A stretch of 64,000 nt of DNA from Acidobacteriota bacterium. Its GTDB lineage: Bacteria; Acidobacteriota; Blastocatellia; Pyrinomonadales; Pyrinomonadaceae. The notes under the pieces were generated by a model. That model ran no database searches and had not been told where the DNA came from. It worked only from the letters and a program-made list of their open reading frames with translations. A program made the position numbers and the translations under genes. Below are positions 56,129-64,000 of the stretch, in pieces. Numbering within the stretch: position 1 is the stretch's first letter; the number at the start of each line of letters is the position of its first letter. The stretch covers positions 1 to 64,000 of the forward strand of contig JAKOVX010000007.1 in NCBI GenBank assembly GCA_029781855.1, written 5' to 3'.

Positions 56129-56200
56129 TATTTTTCGATTGCGCGGGTAAATTCTAGTCCGTCGATCACTTGGGATTGGTGTATTATCGAAAATATTGAA

Positions 56201-56833
56201 ATGAGACATCCGGCAGCATCGGTGATCGTTCTTCTAGTGCTCTGCTGCGGCGTTTTTTCGCAGCATCGCTCGGGGATCCATTCTATCGATTTCCGAAACT
56301 TTACGTATCCGGGTAGCCGGGGCCATTTCTCGGCGCCGGAATATGAATCCTCAGGATTTACTCTGAAAAACGGCAAGTCGGGAAACTGGAAAAGCGGGAG
56401 GAGCCTCGAGAGAGTCCTATTTGGCGATGTCACGGGAGATCGCCGTGAGGAGGCGATCGTCGTGATGAACGCTGAAAACGACGGTTCGGCCGTGGTCAAG
56501 CACGTTTATATTTACACACTGAAGAACGGGCGTCCTAAATTCCTTTGGGGCTTCGAAGGCGGGGACCGCTCCCAAGGCGGCTTGCGAAAGGTGTATGCAA
56601 CAAACGGCGGTCTCGCGATCGAACTTTGGGGAAAGGAGACTCATCTCGGTGGTGATCTGAACGGTTCCGAACCAACTGCCATGTGCTGTCCGAAGTTTTT
56701 CACACGCTCATTCTACGTGTGGCGAAACGGCACCTTCAAAGAATCCGATAAGTCCGAGATATTGCCCAATCCGATGGCCGCAACGCAGTGCCCCGCCTGT
56801 CTGCCGGATGCGGAAGACAAGGAATGGCACTGA
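56201..56833 (+). CDS. Secreted protein of unknown function with an FG-GAP-like turn
   Basis: A 210-residue exported protein: residues 1-21 form a signal peptide (ASVIVLLVLCCGVFSQ). The middle has RVLFGDVTGDRREEAIVVMN, which resembles a single FG-GAP/VCBS turn, and VYIYTLKNGRPKFLWGFEGG. The C-terminal part is Cys-containing (MCCPKFFTRSF, QCPACLPDAED). The frame opens at 56075 through the palindrome, but the ATG at 56201 starts the signal. No function can be assigned. Confidence 0.7.
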   Translation: MRHPAASVIVLLVLCCGVFSQHRSGIHSIDFRNFTYPGSRGHFSAPEYESSGFTLKNGKSGNWKSGRSLERVLFGDVTGDRREEAIVVMNAENDGSAVVKHVYIYTLKNGRPKFLWGFEGGDRSQGGLRKVYATNGGLAIELWGKETHLGGDLNGSEPTAMCCPKFFTRSFYVWRNGTFKESDKSEILPNPMAATQCPACLPDAEDKEWH

Positions 56834-56875
56834 ATCCGCCTAATTTACTTTGATCCCGCGAACGGCCGTAACGGA

Positions 56876-58216
56876 TTACTTCCCGATATCCCGGCGAAAC
56901 TGCATTCCGTCGAAGCTGATCTTGGCGACGGCGGCGTAGGCGGACGCGAGGGCGGCATTTAGATCGGTTCCGGTAGCCGTAACTCCTAAAACTCGACCAC
57001 CGGCGGTGACGAGTGACGGCTCAGGGAGAGGAGCACCACGGCCTTGGGCCAACTGGCCCCCCGCTGAGGCAGGGGCTTCTGACATCGTGCCCGCGTGGAA
57101 TATCTCGACGTTCGGCATGGCGGCGGCTTCGGCGAGGCCGCGGATCGGGTCGCCGGTTCTTGGCTTGCCGGGGTAGCCCTCGGAGGCGAGGACGACGCAG
57201 GCGGAACTTCCCGCGCGCCATTTAATTTCAAGCGATGACAAGGGCGTCGCTGCGGTGCCGCCGACCTCGAGCATTGCGGCGCAGATATCGACGAGGTCGG
57301 TCTCAAGCCGGACGAGGATGGCCTGTGTCTCGGGGTCGCCGAAACGGACGTTGTATTCGAGCAGCATCGGCCCTTTCGCCGTCATCATCAGGCCGAGAAA
57401 GAGAATTCCACGATAGCGAAAGCCCTCCCGAATGCAGCCGTGGAGCGTCGGGCGGATGATCGTATCCTTGATCTCCTGCAGCTGGTCATCGGTCAGCAAG
57501 CCGGCGTCAGTGATCGTGCCCATTCCACCGGTATTCGGCCCGGTGTCGCCCTCGCCGATCCGTTTGTGGTCGCGGACGGGCGGCATCAGGGCAAATTGCT
57601 CGCCGTCGACGAACATCAGCAGCGACACCTCGCGTCCCGTCAGACACTCTTCAAGGACGATCTTTTCTGCCGCGGCAGTGCCGACGAGGGCGGCCATTTC
57701 GTTTATGGCGTTGATCGCGTCGGCCCGGTTTTTGGCGACGACGACGCCCTTTCCGGCAGCGAGGCCGTCGGCTTTGACGACGACCGGATTCTCGGGACCG
57801 CCGAAATCGCCGCTCTCCAGTTCGAGTACGGCAAAGTCCGCCGAATGCGACATCGTGAACTTCGCCGTCGGTACACCATTGCGCGCCATAAAGTCCTTGG
57901 CGAACGCCTTGCTCGCCTCGAGCTGAGCGGCCTCGCGGCTTGGGCCGACGATTCGTAGGCCTCGCGATTCGAATAGGTCGACGATCCCAAGCGCGAGCGT
58001 CACCTCGGGCCCGACAAAGGTAAGTTCGATCGCGTTAGCAGCCGCAAAATCCGCCAGCGCACCAATATCATCGGGCCGGATCGGCACGCATTCGGCGATC
58101 TGAGCAATGCCGGCATTGCCGTTAGCGCAGTATAGCTGAGTAACTTTCGGGCTTTTGCGAAATGCACGGCAGATCGCGTGTTCGCGTCCGCCGGAACCGA
58201 TGACCAAAACTTTCAT
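56876..58216 (-). CDS. purD: Phosphoribosylamine-glycine ligase with an in-frame insertion
   Basis: ATP-grasp enzyme of purine synthesis (GAR synthetase), 446 residues. The start KVLVIGSGGREHAICRAF, PVVVKADGLAAGKGVVVA, GPNTGGMGTITDAGLL, and EYNVRFGDPETQAIL are intact. Near the C-terminus, between VEIFHAGT and VTAGGRVLGVTA, there are about 25 residues where the usual enzyme has about eight; the extra part (Gly/Ala/Pro-rich, roughly 378-402) is coded by two tandem hairpins of REP type. The active-site blocks are outside it, so function is probably kept. Confidence 0.94.
   Translation of the reverse strand: MKVLVIGSGGREHAICRAFRKSPKVTQLYCANGNAGIAQIAECVPIRPDDIGALADFAAANAIELTFVGPEVTLALGIVDLFESRGLRIVGPSREAAQLEASKAFAKDFMARNGVPTAKFTMSHSADFAVLELESGDFGGPENPVVVKADGLAAGKGVVVAKNRADAINAINEMAALVGTAAAEKIVLEECLTGREVSLLMFVDGEQFALMPPVRDHKRIGEGDTGPNTGGMGTITDAGLLTDDQLQEIKDTIIRPTLHGCIREGFRYRGILFLGLMMTAKGPMLLEYNVRFGDPETQAILVRLETDLVDICAAMLEVGGTAATPLSSLEIKWRAGSSACVVLASEGYPGKPRTGDPIRGLAEAAAMPNVEIFHAGTMSEAPASAGGQLAQGRGAPLPEPSLVTAGGRVLGVTATGTDLNAALASAYAAVAKISFDGMQFRRDIGK
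57046..57075. repeat. Tandem REP-like hairpins inside purD
   Basis: GGGCC-AACT-GGCCC (57046-57059) adjoins CCCCGC-TGAG-GC-A-GGGG (57059-57075). The second has the same plan as the RAYT repeat: a C-run, GC, 4-nt loop, GC, a bulge, G-run. Confidence 0.7.
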
Positions 58217-58255
58217 AACAAATTATTTTCCGCCAAGAACGTGTGATTATGCTCC

Positions 58256-58284
58256 TTGACACCCAAATGGGTTAGTTGTATCGT
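58256..58284 (+). promoter_or_regulatory. Promoter of the zinc-ribbon gene with an operator-like spacer
   Basis: TTGACA (58256-58261) and TATCGT (58279-58284) with a 17-bp spacer. The palindrome ACCCAAATGGGT (58261-58272) overlaps the spacer and could bind a repressor. A leader of about 108 nt would precede the ATG at 58399. Confidence 0.6.
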
Positions 58285-58398
58285 CAGGACGATTACCGTT
58301 AAAAGAATCGAGCAGCAGCGTTCCAGCTATAAAGTAAAATTTACTACATTTGGTCTGAATCTTTTAGCGGTCTTGGGATTCAAGCGGGAGTTTCGTCT

Positions 58399-58791
58399 AT
58401 GTCGGAAGCCACAATTCGTGAAGCGTTAGACGCCGCCGACGGCATTTCTGAGGCCGAAACCGAATTCACGGACGTTGAGATACTCTGCATCGACTGTCAC
58501 CACGATTTTGTCTGGACAGCGGGCGAACAGGCATTTTTCCGCGATAAGAAGCTCACAAACCCGCCTAAACGCTGTAAACCCTGCAAAAAGCTGAAGAATG
58601 AGAGACTCGCCGCGATCGAGCGTGCCCAGGAGACGGGCGTCCGGCAGCGGATCGAGGTCGCGGCAGAATGTGCCCGCTGCCAATCGATGACGACCGTGCC
58701 ATTTTATCCTTCGCAGGGCCGGCCCGTGTATTGCCGCGCGTGCTATCTGGAGATCACCGCCGCCCCGAACGGGCACCAGCCTGGAAATTAA
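58399..58791 (+). CDS. Double zinc-ribbon protein
   Basis: A 130-residue cytoplasmic protein with two Cys pairs per end. The first (residues 32-60, [18 protein letters not shown] then RCKPCKKLK) is the probable zinc-binding domain with the WTAGEQAFF pattern; the second ([15 protein letters not shown] then VYCRACYLE) is a CxxC..CxxC ribbon. Such proteins occur in several bacterial phyla next to diverse genes; a nucleic-acid or protein interaction is the usual guess. It has its own promoter and its last four bases overlap the APC permease gene, in convergent orientation. Confidence 0.75.
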   Translation: MSEATIREALDAADGISEAETEFTDVEILCIDCHHDFVWTAGEQAFFRDKKLTNPPKRCKPCKKLKNERLAAIERAQETGVRQRIEVAAECARCQSMTTVPFYPSQGRPVYCRACYLEITAAPNGHQPGN

Positions 58792-60812
58792 CCGCCGACG
58801 TGGACGTTTGGCCGCAGTTCCGGATCAGCCTCAGCCTGACGCAGGATCTCGCGCGTAACGGGCGCCGTGTCGCCCTCGCCGAATAGAATGTAGCGGGCAA
58901 GGTACATTATCGGGTTGCCCTCGCTCCAACCGAAATAAACGTGAGGGATCTTGCCGGTCTCGTCACGCAGGTATAGCAGGAAAGCCGCGATCGCATTCGG
59001 GACCGCAGGTGCCTGCGTGCGCAGGACCTTGTAGCCGTCGATGTCCACGCCGCGAATAAACAGCTTGCCCTTAAATTCGGACGCATCGCCGGTCTCGATC
59101 TCGTAAAACACGATCGGATCCGATGACGGAATGTGATTGTCAACGCGCTTTTCGTGTTCCTTGAACCGGTATTCCGTCAGGTCACCGGTCTCGCGGCGGT
59201 TGGTGACGACGCGGATCTCACCTTCGTCGCTAAGCTCACTAATGAAATCTTTGGCCGCGTCATCGAGCTCGATCTTGTCGATTCGGAGCTCGGTCGAACG
59301 CATCGCACGTGAAATGAACGACGCCGCGATGATCGCAAAGATGAATAACGAAGCGATCTTGATGCCGTCGGGCCGTTCGATGACATTTGCAATAGTCGTA
59401 TAAATGAACACCGCCGCGATCACCCAGAAGGCAAGGGTCCAGCGGCTCTTGCGACGCCGTGCCGACAGCGACACCGCGATCGCGGCCGATGACATCAGGA
59501 CCAGTACGCCGGTCGCGTAGGCACCTCCCTGGGCGTCAACGTTGGCCTCAAAGACCCACGTCACGACAAAGCAGATCGCAGTGAAAACGATGGTCAGCGG
59601 ACGAGTCGCCCTCGACCATTCCGGTGCCATTCCGTATCGCGGCAGGTAACGCGGCACGATATTGAGCAAACCTGCCATCGCCGACGCACCGGCAAACCAG
59701 AGGATCAGGATCGTACTAAGGTCGTAGAGCGTGCCGAACCACTCGTTCGTGTATTTATGGGCGATGTACGCTAGTGCACGGCCATTTGCCTTGCCGGGCT
59801 CTCGAACGGTGCCGGCGGCACTCTGATCGGCCGTGCAGGCACAATAGGCCGGAGCCTCGTGGGCGAATTCCGAACCGCAGTCAACCCGTGGACAAAATTC
59901 CTCGCGAGGGATGAGGACGCTCGTCGCAAAGCTGCTGGCGATGAGCAAAACGCTCATTATCAGGGCGGCCGTCATCAGCAGTTTGCGGGTGTTGCCGATG
60001 CGGTTCGGGCGTTTCACGAGCGGCATCACCGCGACGCCGGTCTCAAATCCGGAAAGGCCAAGTGCCAGCTTCGGAAAACTTGTGATCGAAAGCAGGATGA
60101 TGCCGGCGTAACCCGCGATCTTGAAATTGCCGCCGAACGACATTTTCGAATCGAAAACCGCTTCGCGCCAATTGCTCAAGAGAGTCGGATGGATCGTGAC
60201 CTCGTAAACGCCGGCTCCGATGACGATCACGTTCAAAAGCAAATAAATGCCCACGAGCACGACCGCGATGCCGATCGCCTCCTTAAATCCTCTCAAAAAG
60301 ATGATCCCGAGCACCGAGATCAAGGCAAATGTGACGATGATCGGGTGGTCGAGGAACGGGAGCGATTTGTGTACGAAGGGATTTTCGAGAATGTGGGCCG
60401 TCGCGTCCGCAGCCGACAAAGTGATAGTGATGACAAAATCCGTCGCGACGAACCCAAGCAGGACGAGGACGAAAAGCTTGCCTTTCCAACGCGAAAGCAG
60501 TGACTCGAGCATCGCGATCGAGCCTTCGCCGTGCGGACTCTCCTTGGCGACGCGGCCGTAGATCGGAAGTGCTCCGAAAAGCGTTAAGAGGACCAGAACA
60601 AGCGTCGCGATCGGCGACAATGCACCGGCTGCGATAAAGGCAATTCCGGGCTGGTAACCAAGCGTCGAAAAGTAATCGACGCCGGTGAGGCACATCACCT
60701 TCCACCAGGAATGCTGATGATGGCGGCCTTCAGGCTCGGCCGGCCCTTCCATTTCGGAAACGCTGCCGCTGTAAAGCCATTTTTTGAACCAACCACCCGC
60801 AACTGATCGCAT
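58788..60812 (-). CDS. APC-superfamily permease with a large C-terminal domain
   Basis: Inner-membrane transporter of about 674 residues. Twelve or so membrane segments (for example [20 protein letters not shown]) include [16 protein letters not shown] near the start and [16 protein letters not shown] in the middle, as in APC-type permeases with distant similarity to KUP potassium transporters. A cytoplasmic domain of about 180 residues follows ([19 protein letters not shown], then [14 protein letters not shown]). The periplasmic loop [19 protein letters not shown] has several Cys. The ATG at 60812 is chosen over a TTG two codons earlier. Substrate unknown. Confidence 0.8.
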   Translation of the reverse strand: MRSVAGGWFKKWLYSGSVSEMEGPAEPEGRHHQHSWWKVMCLTGVDYFSTLGYQPGIAFIAAGALSPIATLVLVLLTLFGALPIYGRVAKESPHGEGSIAMLESLLSRWKGKLFVLVLLGFVATDFVITITLSAADATAHILENPFVHKSLPFLDHPIIVTFALISVLGIIFLRGFKEAIGIAVVLVGIYLLLNVIVIGAGVYEVTIHPTLLSNWREAVFDSKMSFGGNFKIAGYAGIILLSITSFPKLALGLSGFETGVAVMPLVKRPNRIGNTRKLLMTAALIMSVLLIASSFATSVLIPREEFCPRVDCGSEFAHEAPAYCACTADQSAAGTVREPGKANGRALAYIAHKYTNEWFGTLYDLSTILILWFAGASAMAGLLNIVPRYLPRYGMAPEWSRATRPLTIVFTAICFVVTWVFEANVDAQGGAYATGVLVLMSSAAIAVSLSARRRKSRWTLAFWVIAAVFIYTTIANVIERPDGIKIASLFIFAIIAASFISRAMRSTELRIDKIELDDAAKDFISELSDEGEIRVVTNRRETGDLTEYRFKEHEKRVDNHIPSSDPIVFYEIETGDASEFKGKLFIRGVDIDGYKVLRTQAPAVPNAIAAFLLYLRDETGKIPHVYFGWSEGNPIMYLARYILFGEGDTAPVTREILRQAEADPELRPNVHVGG

Positions 60813-60986
60813 ACCCAAAAAGCAAAAAGACCGCTAAGCTAACAACGCTTGCGGTTTCGTTCTATTTTAATCGTTTTCCAGAATTAGCAGCACAATCAAA
60901 GACAACGCCATTCGTCCTTTTTTTGCCAAGACTCGATTCTATACGGTTGAGCAGGAAGGTCAAGTACGGCCGACACCAAAACCCCA

Positions 60987-61027
60987 GAAAAAAGAGTGAG
61001 GGCGACGTCTCCCACACCGTCGCCCTC
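60987..61027 (-). terminator. Intrinsic terminator of the matrixin gene run
   Basis: On the minus strand GAGGGCGACG, a 10-nt loop and CGTCGCCCTC (ten perfect pairs), then ACTCTTTTTTC. It is the distal one of three hairpins. Confidence 0.85.
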
Positions 61028-61030
61028 GGC

Positions 61031-61055
61031 GCCGCAAGTCCTCACAGCTTGCGGC
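61031..61055. other. Second of three tandem hairpins
   Basis: GCCGCAAG, a 9-nt loop and CTTGCGGC: eight perfect pairs, three bases from the first hairpin and one from the third. Confidence 0.8.
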
Positions 61056-61056
61056 A

Positions 61057-61082
61057 ATGTTCACCTTTTGGGGGGTGAACAT
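61057..61082. other. Third of three tandem hairpins
   Basis: ATGTTCACC, an 8-nt loop and GGTGAACAT: nine perfect pairs. The arms would also suit a dimeric regulator's binding site. Confidence 0.8.
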
Positions 61083-61163
61083 CGTCAATTATGCACAAAG
61101 AAGTTTGTATTGCAAATCGATATTTGGCAACAAAACGCTAAAGAACGGAGTTTTTCCGGAAAC

Positions 61164-62435
61164 TTATCGATCGGCGGTGATGACAATTCCGCCGGCAACG
61201 CAGTCACGGTTACCGCTTTTTGAAGCGAGACAGAGACTGTAGAGGCCGGTCGGAGCGTTATCGTCGACAGTTAGATCAAAATGCAAGCCGGAATAGCCGC
61301 CTTCATAGGCGACCGCTGTTAATGACGAATTGTCGGCCGTGACGAACTGAGAGCCGGTCTCGACCGAGAAACCGTCGGCGGATATTCCGCGGCCGCCGAC
61401 ATAAACCTGATATGTGCCGCCCGGGGACAATTTGAGCGGTGAATCCGTGAGAACGCCGTTCCGGCCGATCATCAGAAGCGAGAAATCGAGCGGGCGTCTC
61501 AGAGATTTGCGATTTAGAGTGGCGGTCACGCCATTTTCGATGGTCGCTTCGCCGAGGATATAGGTCGAGTAGGCGTTTCTGCCGGTTTCACGCACAACAA
61601 CCTGATAATCACCACCTGCGACGCCGCCGAACCGGAAACTCCCATCCGCGTTGGCGTTTGCGTGCGAAACCAGGCGTCCAGACGACGCGTCCTGCAGCCA
61701 GAGTTCGGTCCTGCCGCCCTTGATCGTTCCGGTGATCCGCCCGGCGAGCGAACCGCAGCAATCGTCACCTTGTCCGGTGTCGTACAAATCGCGAATCGCC
61801 GAACGGTCATCCTCCGTGATCCGGCTGATGCCTGCCGTCCGATCACCGAAAACGCCATTGGTCGCGGCCGAATCGTACATTAGCGATCCGACGACCGACG
61901 AATGCGAGAGACCGAGCAGATGTCCGATCTCGTGCTTCAGCGTGGATTCGAGGTCGAATGTTCCGTACGAGCCGTCGGTCGAAAATTGCTGGAGCGGGCT
62001 GAGGACAATGTCGGCCTCGGTGATAAAGCCGCGTCGATCGACGAAAACGCGCGTCTTTGCTGCTTCCTCGTTGTCGTTCTTGAAAAGCAGGATGTTCTCA
62101 GGCGTCGGCGCGATCGTGATCAGCGATATGCCGTCGCCGGACTGCCCGACAGGGCTAACATTCAGCTTGTCGGAGACCGTTTGTACGAATTCGATGTCCG
62201 CAAGGCCGGCCCAATCCGCGATCGCCCGGTCGACAGCTCCGCGAACGTCACTGCCCGCTTTGATATTCGGTTCGAACTGAAATAGTGACTGCGAAAGTGC
62301 GATCCTGATCGGCCCTTGCTTCCATTTCGCCAGTTGCTGTGCAGCGGCGACGGGCACAGACGCCGCCCACGCTGTCATTGAAAATAACAGCGATAGGAGT
62401 ATCGTGGCGGTCAGTGAACGGCGAAAAACGGACAT
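61164..62435 (-). CDS. Secreted matrixin-type metalloprotease
   Basis: Exported zinc protease of 423 residues. A Sec signal (residues 1-25, ILLSLLFSMTAWA) precedes the catalytic domain with HEIGHLLGLSHSS near residue 168 (HExxHxxGxxH) and the Met-turn in SLMYDSAATN. A C-terminal carboxypeptidase-regulatory-like domain (GRITGTIKGG, SFRFGGVAGGDYQVVV) follows, then a beta domain with LKLSPGGTYQVYVGG. Genes for a small membrane protein and an SLBB export protein lie upstream in the same direction. Substrate unknown. Confidence 0.87.
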   Translation of the reverse strand: MSVFRRSLTATILLSLLFSMTAWAASVPVAAAQQLAKWKQGPIRIALSQSLFQFEPNIKAGSDVRGAVDRAIADWAGLADIEFVQTVSDKLNVSPVGQSGDGISLITIAPTPENILLFKNDNEEAAKTRVFVDRRGFITEADIVLSPLQQFSTDGSYGTFDLESTLKHEIGHLLGLSHSSVVGSLMYDSAATNGVFGDRTAGISRITEDDRSAIRDLYDTGQGDDCCGSLAGRITGTIKGGRTELWLQDASSGRLVSHANANADGSFRFGGVAGGDYQVVVRETGRNAYSTYILGEATIENGVTATLNRKSLRRPLDFSLLMIGRNGVLTDSPLKLSPGGTYQVYVGGRGISADGFSVETGSQFVTADNSSLTAVAYEGGYSGLHFDLTVDDNAPTGLYSLCLASKSGNRDCVAGGIVITADR

Positions 62436-62441
62436 CGATCG

Positions 62442-62663
62442 TTATTTAGTCGTTTCAGCAGATGTACTCGAACCGTCGACGGAGATCTTCTCAAGGTCAG
62501 CAAAACCGACGATCAGAAGCAGTGCGACCAACGCCAGCGTCGCCAGGACGTAAAGTATCGAGATCTGCTCGTAGTAGATCAACGAGGCAATGACAATGCC
62601 GACGACGACCGTCCAAAACAGGGCGATCGTGCGGCGGCTGAATCTTTTGGTGATATTAGACAT
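62442..62663 (-). CDS. Small membrane protein (73 residues)
   Basis: Two hydrophobic segments (TIALFWTVVVGIVIASLIYY, then ISILYVLATLALVALLLIVG) separated by a short turn, and a soluble Ser/Thr-rich tail. No family recognised. It begins 62 bases after the SLBB gene and ends six bases before the matrixin start, so it is probably co-transcribed with both. Its hairpin topology puts both ends on one side of the membrane. Confidence 0.65.
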   Translation of the reverse strand: MSNITKRFSRRTIALFWTVVVGIVIASLIYYEQISILYVLATLALVALLLIVGFADLEKISVDGSSTSAETTK

Positions 62664-62725
62664 AACCTTTAGTATAAGGACGAAAGCCGTATTGTTTCAA
62701 CCTAAATCTTCACATTCCTATACGT

Positions 62726-63748
62726 TCAGTCGACAATTCGAAGTGGAAGTTCCCTACGGCCCTGTTCGCCATTGGACGCGAGGACTGGCGGGTATTTGCG
62801 CTTCGCCCTTCCCTTTTGGCCCACTTCGACGATATCGAGTGGTTTCAGCACGGGATCGTCGGCAGTTCCGGCGGCGATCTTGTCGAGGTTCGCTTCTGTG
62901 ACGGATGAGGCCGCGCCTTCGCGGCGATAGATCGTCACCTGGCTTTTATCAGCCTCTTTCGAAAGGCCGCCGGCCATCGCGACCGCCCGTGAAAGCGTCA
63001 ATCCGGGACGTGAAACTATCGGCTTCGGGTCGTTCACGCCGCCGATAACATAGATCGGAACGACGCGGAGCACCGTGATCTGGTCGCCGCTCTTGATGAC
63101 CGGATCGGCGTCCGGATCGCCTTTTAGGAGGTCCGAAATTTTGATGGTCGTGATATCCGGAGCGTTGCTTTTTGTGGTGCCGGGACCGGCTCCGTCCTTG
63201 GTGCAGCTCAGGTTTGGCGGACGAAATAACCTGATCTCGCCGCCGGCGTCGTCGCTGATGCCGCCGCTCATGACGATCAATTCACGAAGGTGGGCGTCAC
63301 GCCGGAGCTGAAAACGCTGCGGGGATTTGACGGCTCCTTCGATAACAGCAACAGCTCGGCCGGAACGATCGATGATCCGCACCGTGACCTTCGGATCGCG
63401 AAGCAGCTTAGAAAGGACCTTGGCGACGCCGGCGGCGATCTCGGTTTCGGTTCGGCAAAGTCCGTAAACCGGATCGCCGTAAGTATTCAAACCGTCCAAA
63501 AAGCCTTCGGGATCGAGCTTTCCGCGCCAGTCGAACTCGTAGCTGCCCGCGACGTCGACGTCAATTATGTCCCCAAAGTGCACCCGGCTTGTCTCATCGT
63601 CAGCCGCGGTTTGGGACGCCGCGGTCGGGGCGAACGCGGCCCCGATCGCGACGATAATGATCGCCGCCGATATTACCCTGACAAATGATGTGCCGAGAAA
63701 CACCGACGGGCGAAATTCTTTGGTGTCGGCGATCGAACTACTGGACAT
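62726..63748 (-). CDS. Polysaccharide export protein with SLBB domains (Wza-like)
   Basis: Exported protein of 340 residues. A signal/anchor (ISAAIIIVAIGAAFAPTAASQ) precedes the polysaccharide-export domain (VHFGDIIDVDVAGSYEF, then VTVRIIDRSGRAVAVIEGAVKSPQ) and two SLBB-like repeats (VYVIGGVNDPKPIVSRPGLTL, written here from VPIYVIGG). Members form or line the outer-membrane pore for capsule or exopolysaccharide. No other wza/wzc-type gene is in the window, though the cluster may continue past the right end. Confidence 0.85.
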   Translation of the reverse strand: MSSSSIADTKEFRPSVFLGTSFVRVISAAIIIVAIGAAFAPTAASQTAADDETSRVHFGDIIDVDVAGSYEFDWRGKLDPEGFLDGLNTYGDPVYGLCRTETEIAAGVAKVLSKLLRDPKVTVRIIDRSGRAVAVIEGAVKSPQRFQLRRDAHLRELIVMSGGISDDAGGEIRLFRPPNLSCTKDGAGPGTTKSNAPDITTIKISDLLKGDPDADPVIKSGDQITVLRVVPIYVIGGVNDPKPIVSRPGLTLSRAVAMAGGLSKEADKSQVTIYRREGAASSVTEANLDKIAAGTADDPVLKPLDIVEVGQKGRAKRKYPPVLASNGEQGRRELPLRIVD

Positions 63749-63751
63749 AAA

Positions 63752-63967
63752 CTATTTGTCGTCAACCGGAAAGACCGAGGGCGGTTTGGAACTTCGCTTC
63801 GGCGGTTTTGAACCACTGATCGCCGGAATGGCAAATCCGGTAAATTCCCAATTGCAGCTGTCGCAAAGAAGATTGAAGCGGAACAGGAGCTTTGAGAGGA
63901 ATGGTGTGGGACGATAGCCGCGGCGAATGCGCTTGCTGCGGCATCTGGGACATTTTTGGGAAATCAT
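63752..63967 (-). CDS. Small zinc-ribbon protein (71 residues)
   Basis: Two Cys pairs (QKCPRCRSKRIRRGY and LLCDSCNWEFTG) make a ribbon of rubredoxin-like spacing; the rest is basic and Ser/Pro-rich. The ATG at 63967 is chosen because it begins just before the first Cys pair; the frame is open to the window end, so a longer form cannot be excluded. Its stop lies three bases before the SLBB start, indicating a shared transcript. No function can be assigned. Confidence 0.65.
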   Translation of the reverse strand: MISQKCPRCRSKRIRRGYRPTPFLSKLLFRFNLLCDSCNWEFTGFAIPAISGSKPPKRSSKPPSVFPVDDK

Positions 63968-64000
63968 GATATTTCGGGAACTAGTTCGCACTGTCAGCAT

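Larger units (their letters stand above)
60813..61163. other. Gene-free stretch with three tandem hairpins
   Basis: About 350 bp between the APC permease start and the matrixin stop. It contains three back-to-back hairpins (60998-61082), the first followed on the minus strand by a T-run. The part 60813-60985 should hold the permease promoter; I see no clear -35/-10 pair. Confidence 0.6.

Overview
The window is one continuous piece of a bacterial chromosome of about 55% GC, densely packed on both strands, with no rRNA, CRISPR array, prophage or classical insertion sequence. The gene content points to Acidobacteriota, most likely class Blastocatellia. The main reasons are a VWFA-related secreted protein of the acidobacterial type, a secreted subtilase with FG-GAP modules, a xylan-degrading gene set, a meso-DAP type MurE (Gram-negative style wall), MenG-type quinone methylation and many secreted proteins with Sec or lipoprotein signals. 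This assignment is inference from gene families, not from a marker-gene search.

Layout. 1-1479: end of an M16-type peptidase gene and menG/ubiE. 1537-6948: an apparent operon of two peptide-type ABC permeases, the three 5-oxoprolinase subunits pxpB, pxpC and pxpA, and an NRAMP-like transporter without the usual metal motifs. 7030-10932: a VWFA protein and, facing it, a subtilase with an internally duplicated FG-GAP region. 11105-18404 (minus): a glucuronoxylan set (GH3, uronate isomerase-like protein, GH67 alpha-glucuronidase, esterase). 18761-24829: tRNA-Lys, mgtA, a GNAT acetyltransferase, purA, glgA. 24921-30029 (minus): rho, engB, an unknown 147-residue protein, lon. 30254-35788 (minus): a complete efflux operon (HlyD adaptor, double ATPase, two ABC-2 permeases). 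35943-39684 (minus): clpX, clpP, tig, tRNA-Leu. 39735-52594: a small membrane protein, murE, PilZ, an APC permease, pabB, exbD, a J-domain protein, rpsT, a queuosine-precursor-type transporter, recG, rsmD, an EamA transporter, aroC. 52680-56833: a REP/RAYT island with secreted proteins. 56876-63967: purD, a zinc-ribbon protein, an APC permease, a matrixin protease, an SLBB export protein and small proteins.

The least ordinary feature is the small-repeat content. A REP-associated tyrosine transposase (53853-54362) lies between 36-bp inverted repeats that match at 35 of 36 positions. Related palindromes stand before the next secreted-protein genes, and a palindrome pair of similar build forms an in-frame insertion in purD. 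Separately, elements made of degenerate 7-nt units in inverted orientation around a 13-16 nt core lie between rho and glgA and, in frame, inside aroC. A one-sided 7-nt array lies beside the subtilase gene, and repeats of about 10-nt period flank aroC and follow the archaemetzincin gene. Essential enzymes therefore appear to have absorbed repeat DNA as extra surface loops.

Other points of note are three back-to-back perfect hairpins at 60998-61082, a near-perfect sigma70-type promoter for rpsT, several starts that look leaderless, and a lysine/alanine tail on trigger factor. Motif, signal-peptide and membrane statements come from reading the translations; no database search or structure prediction was run.
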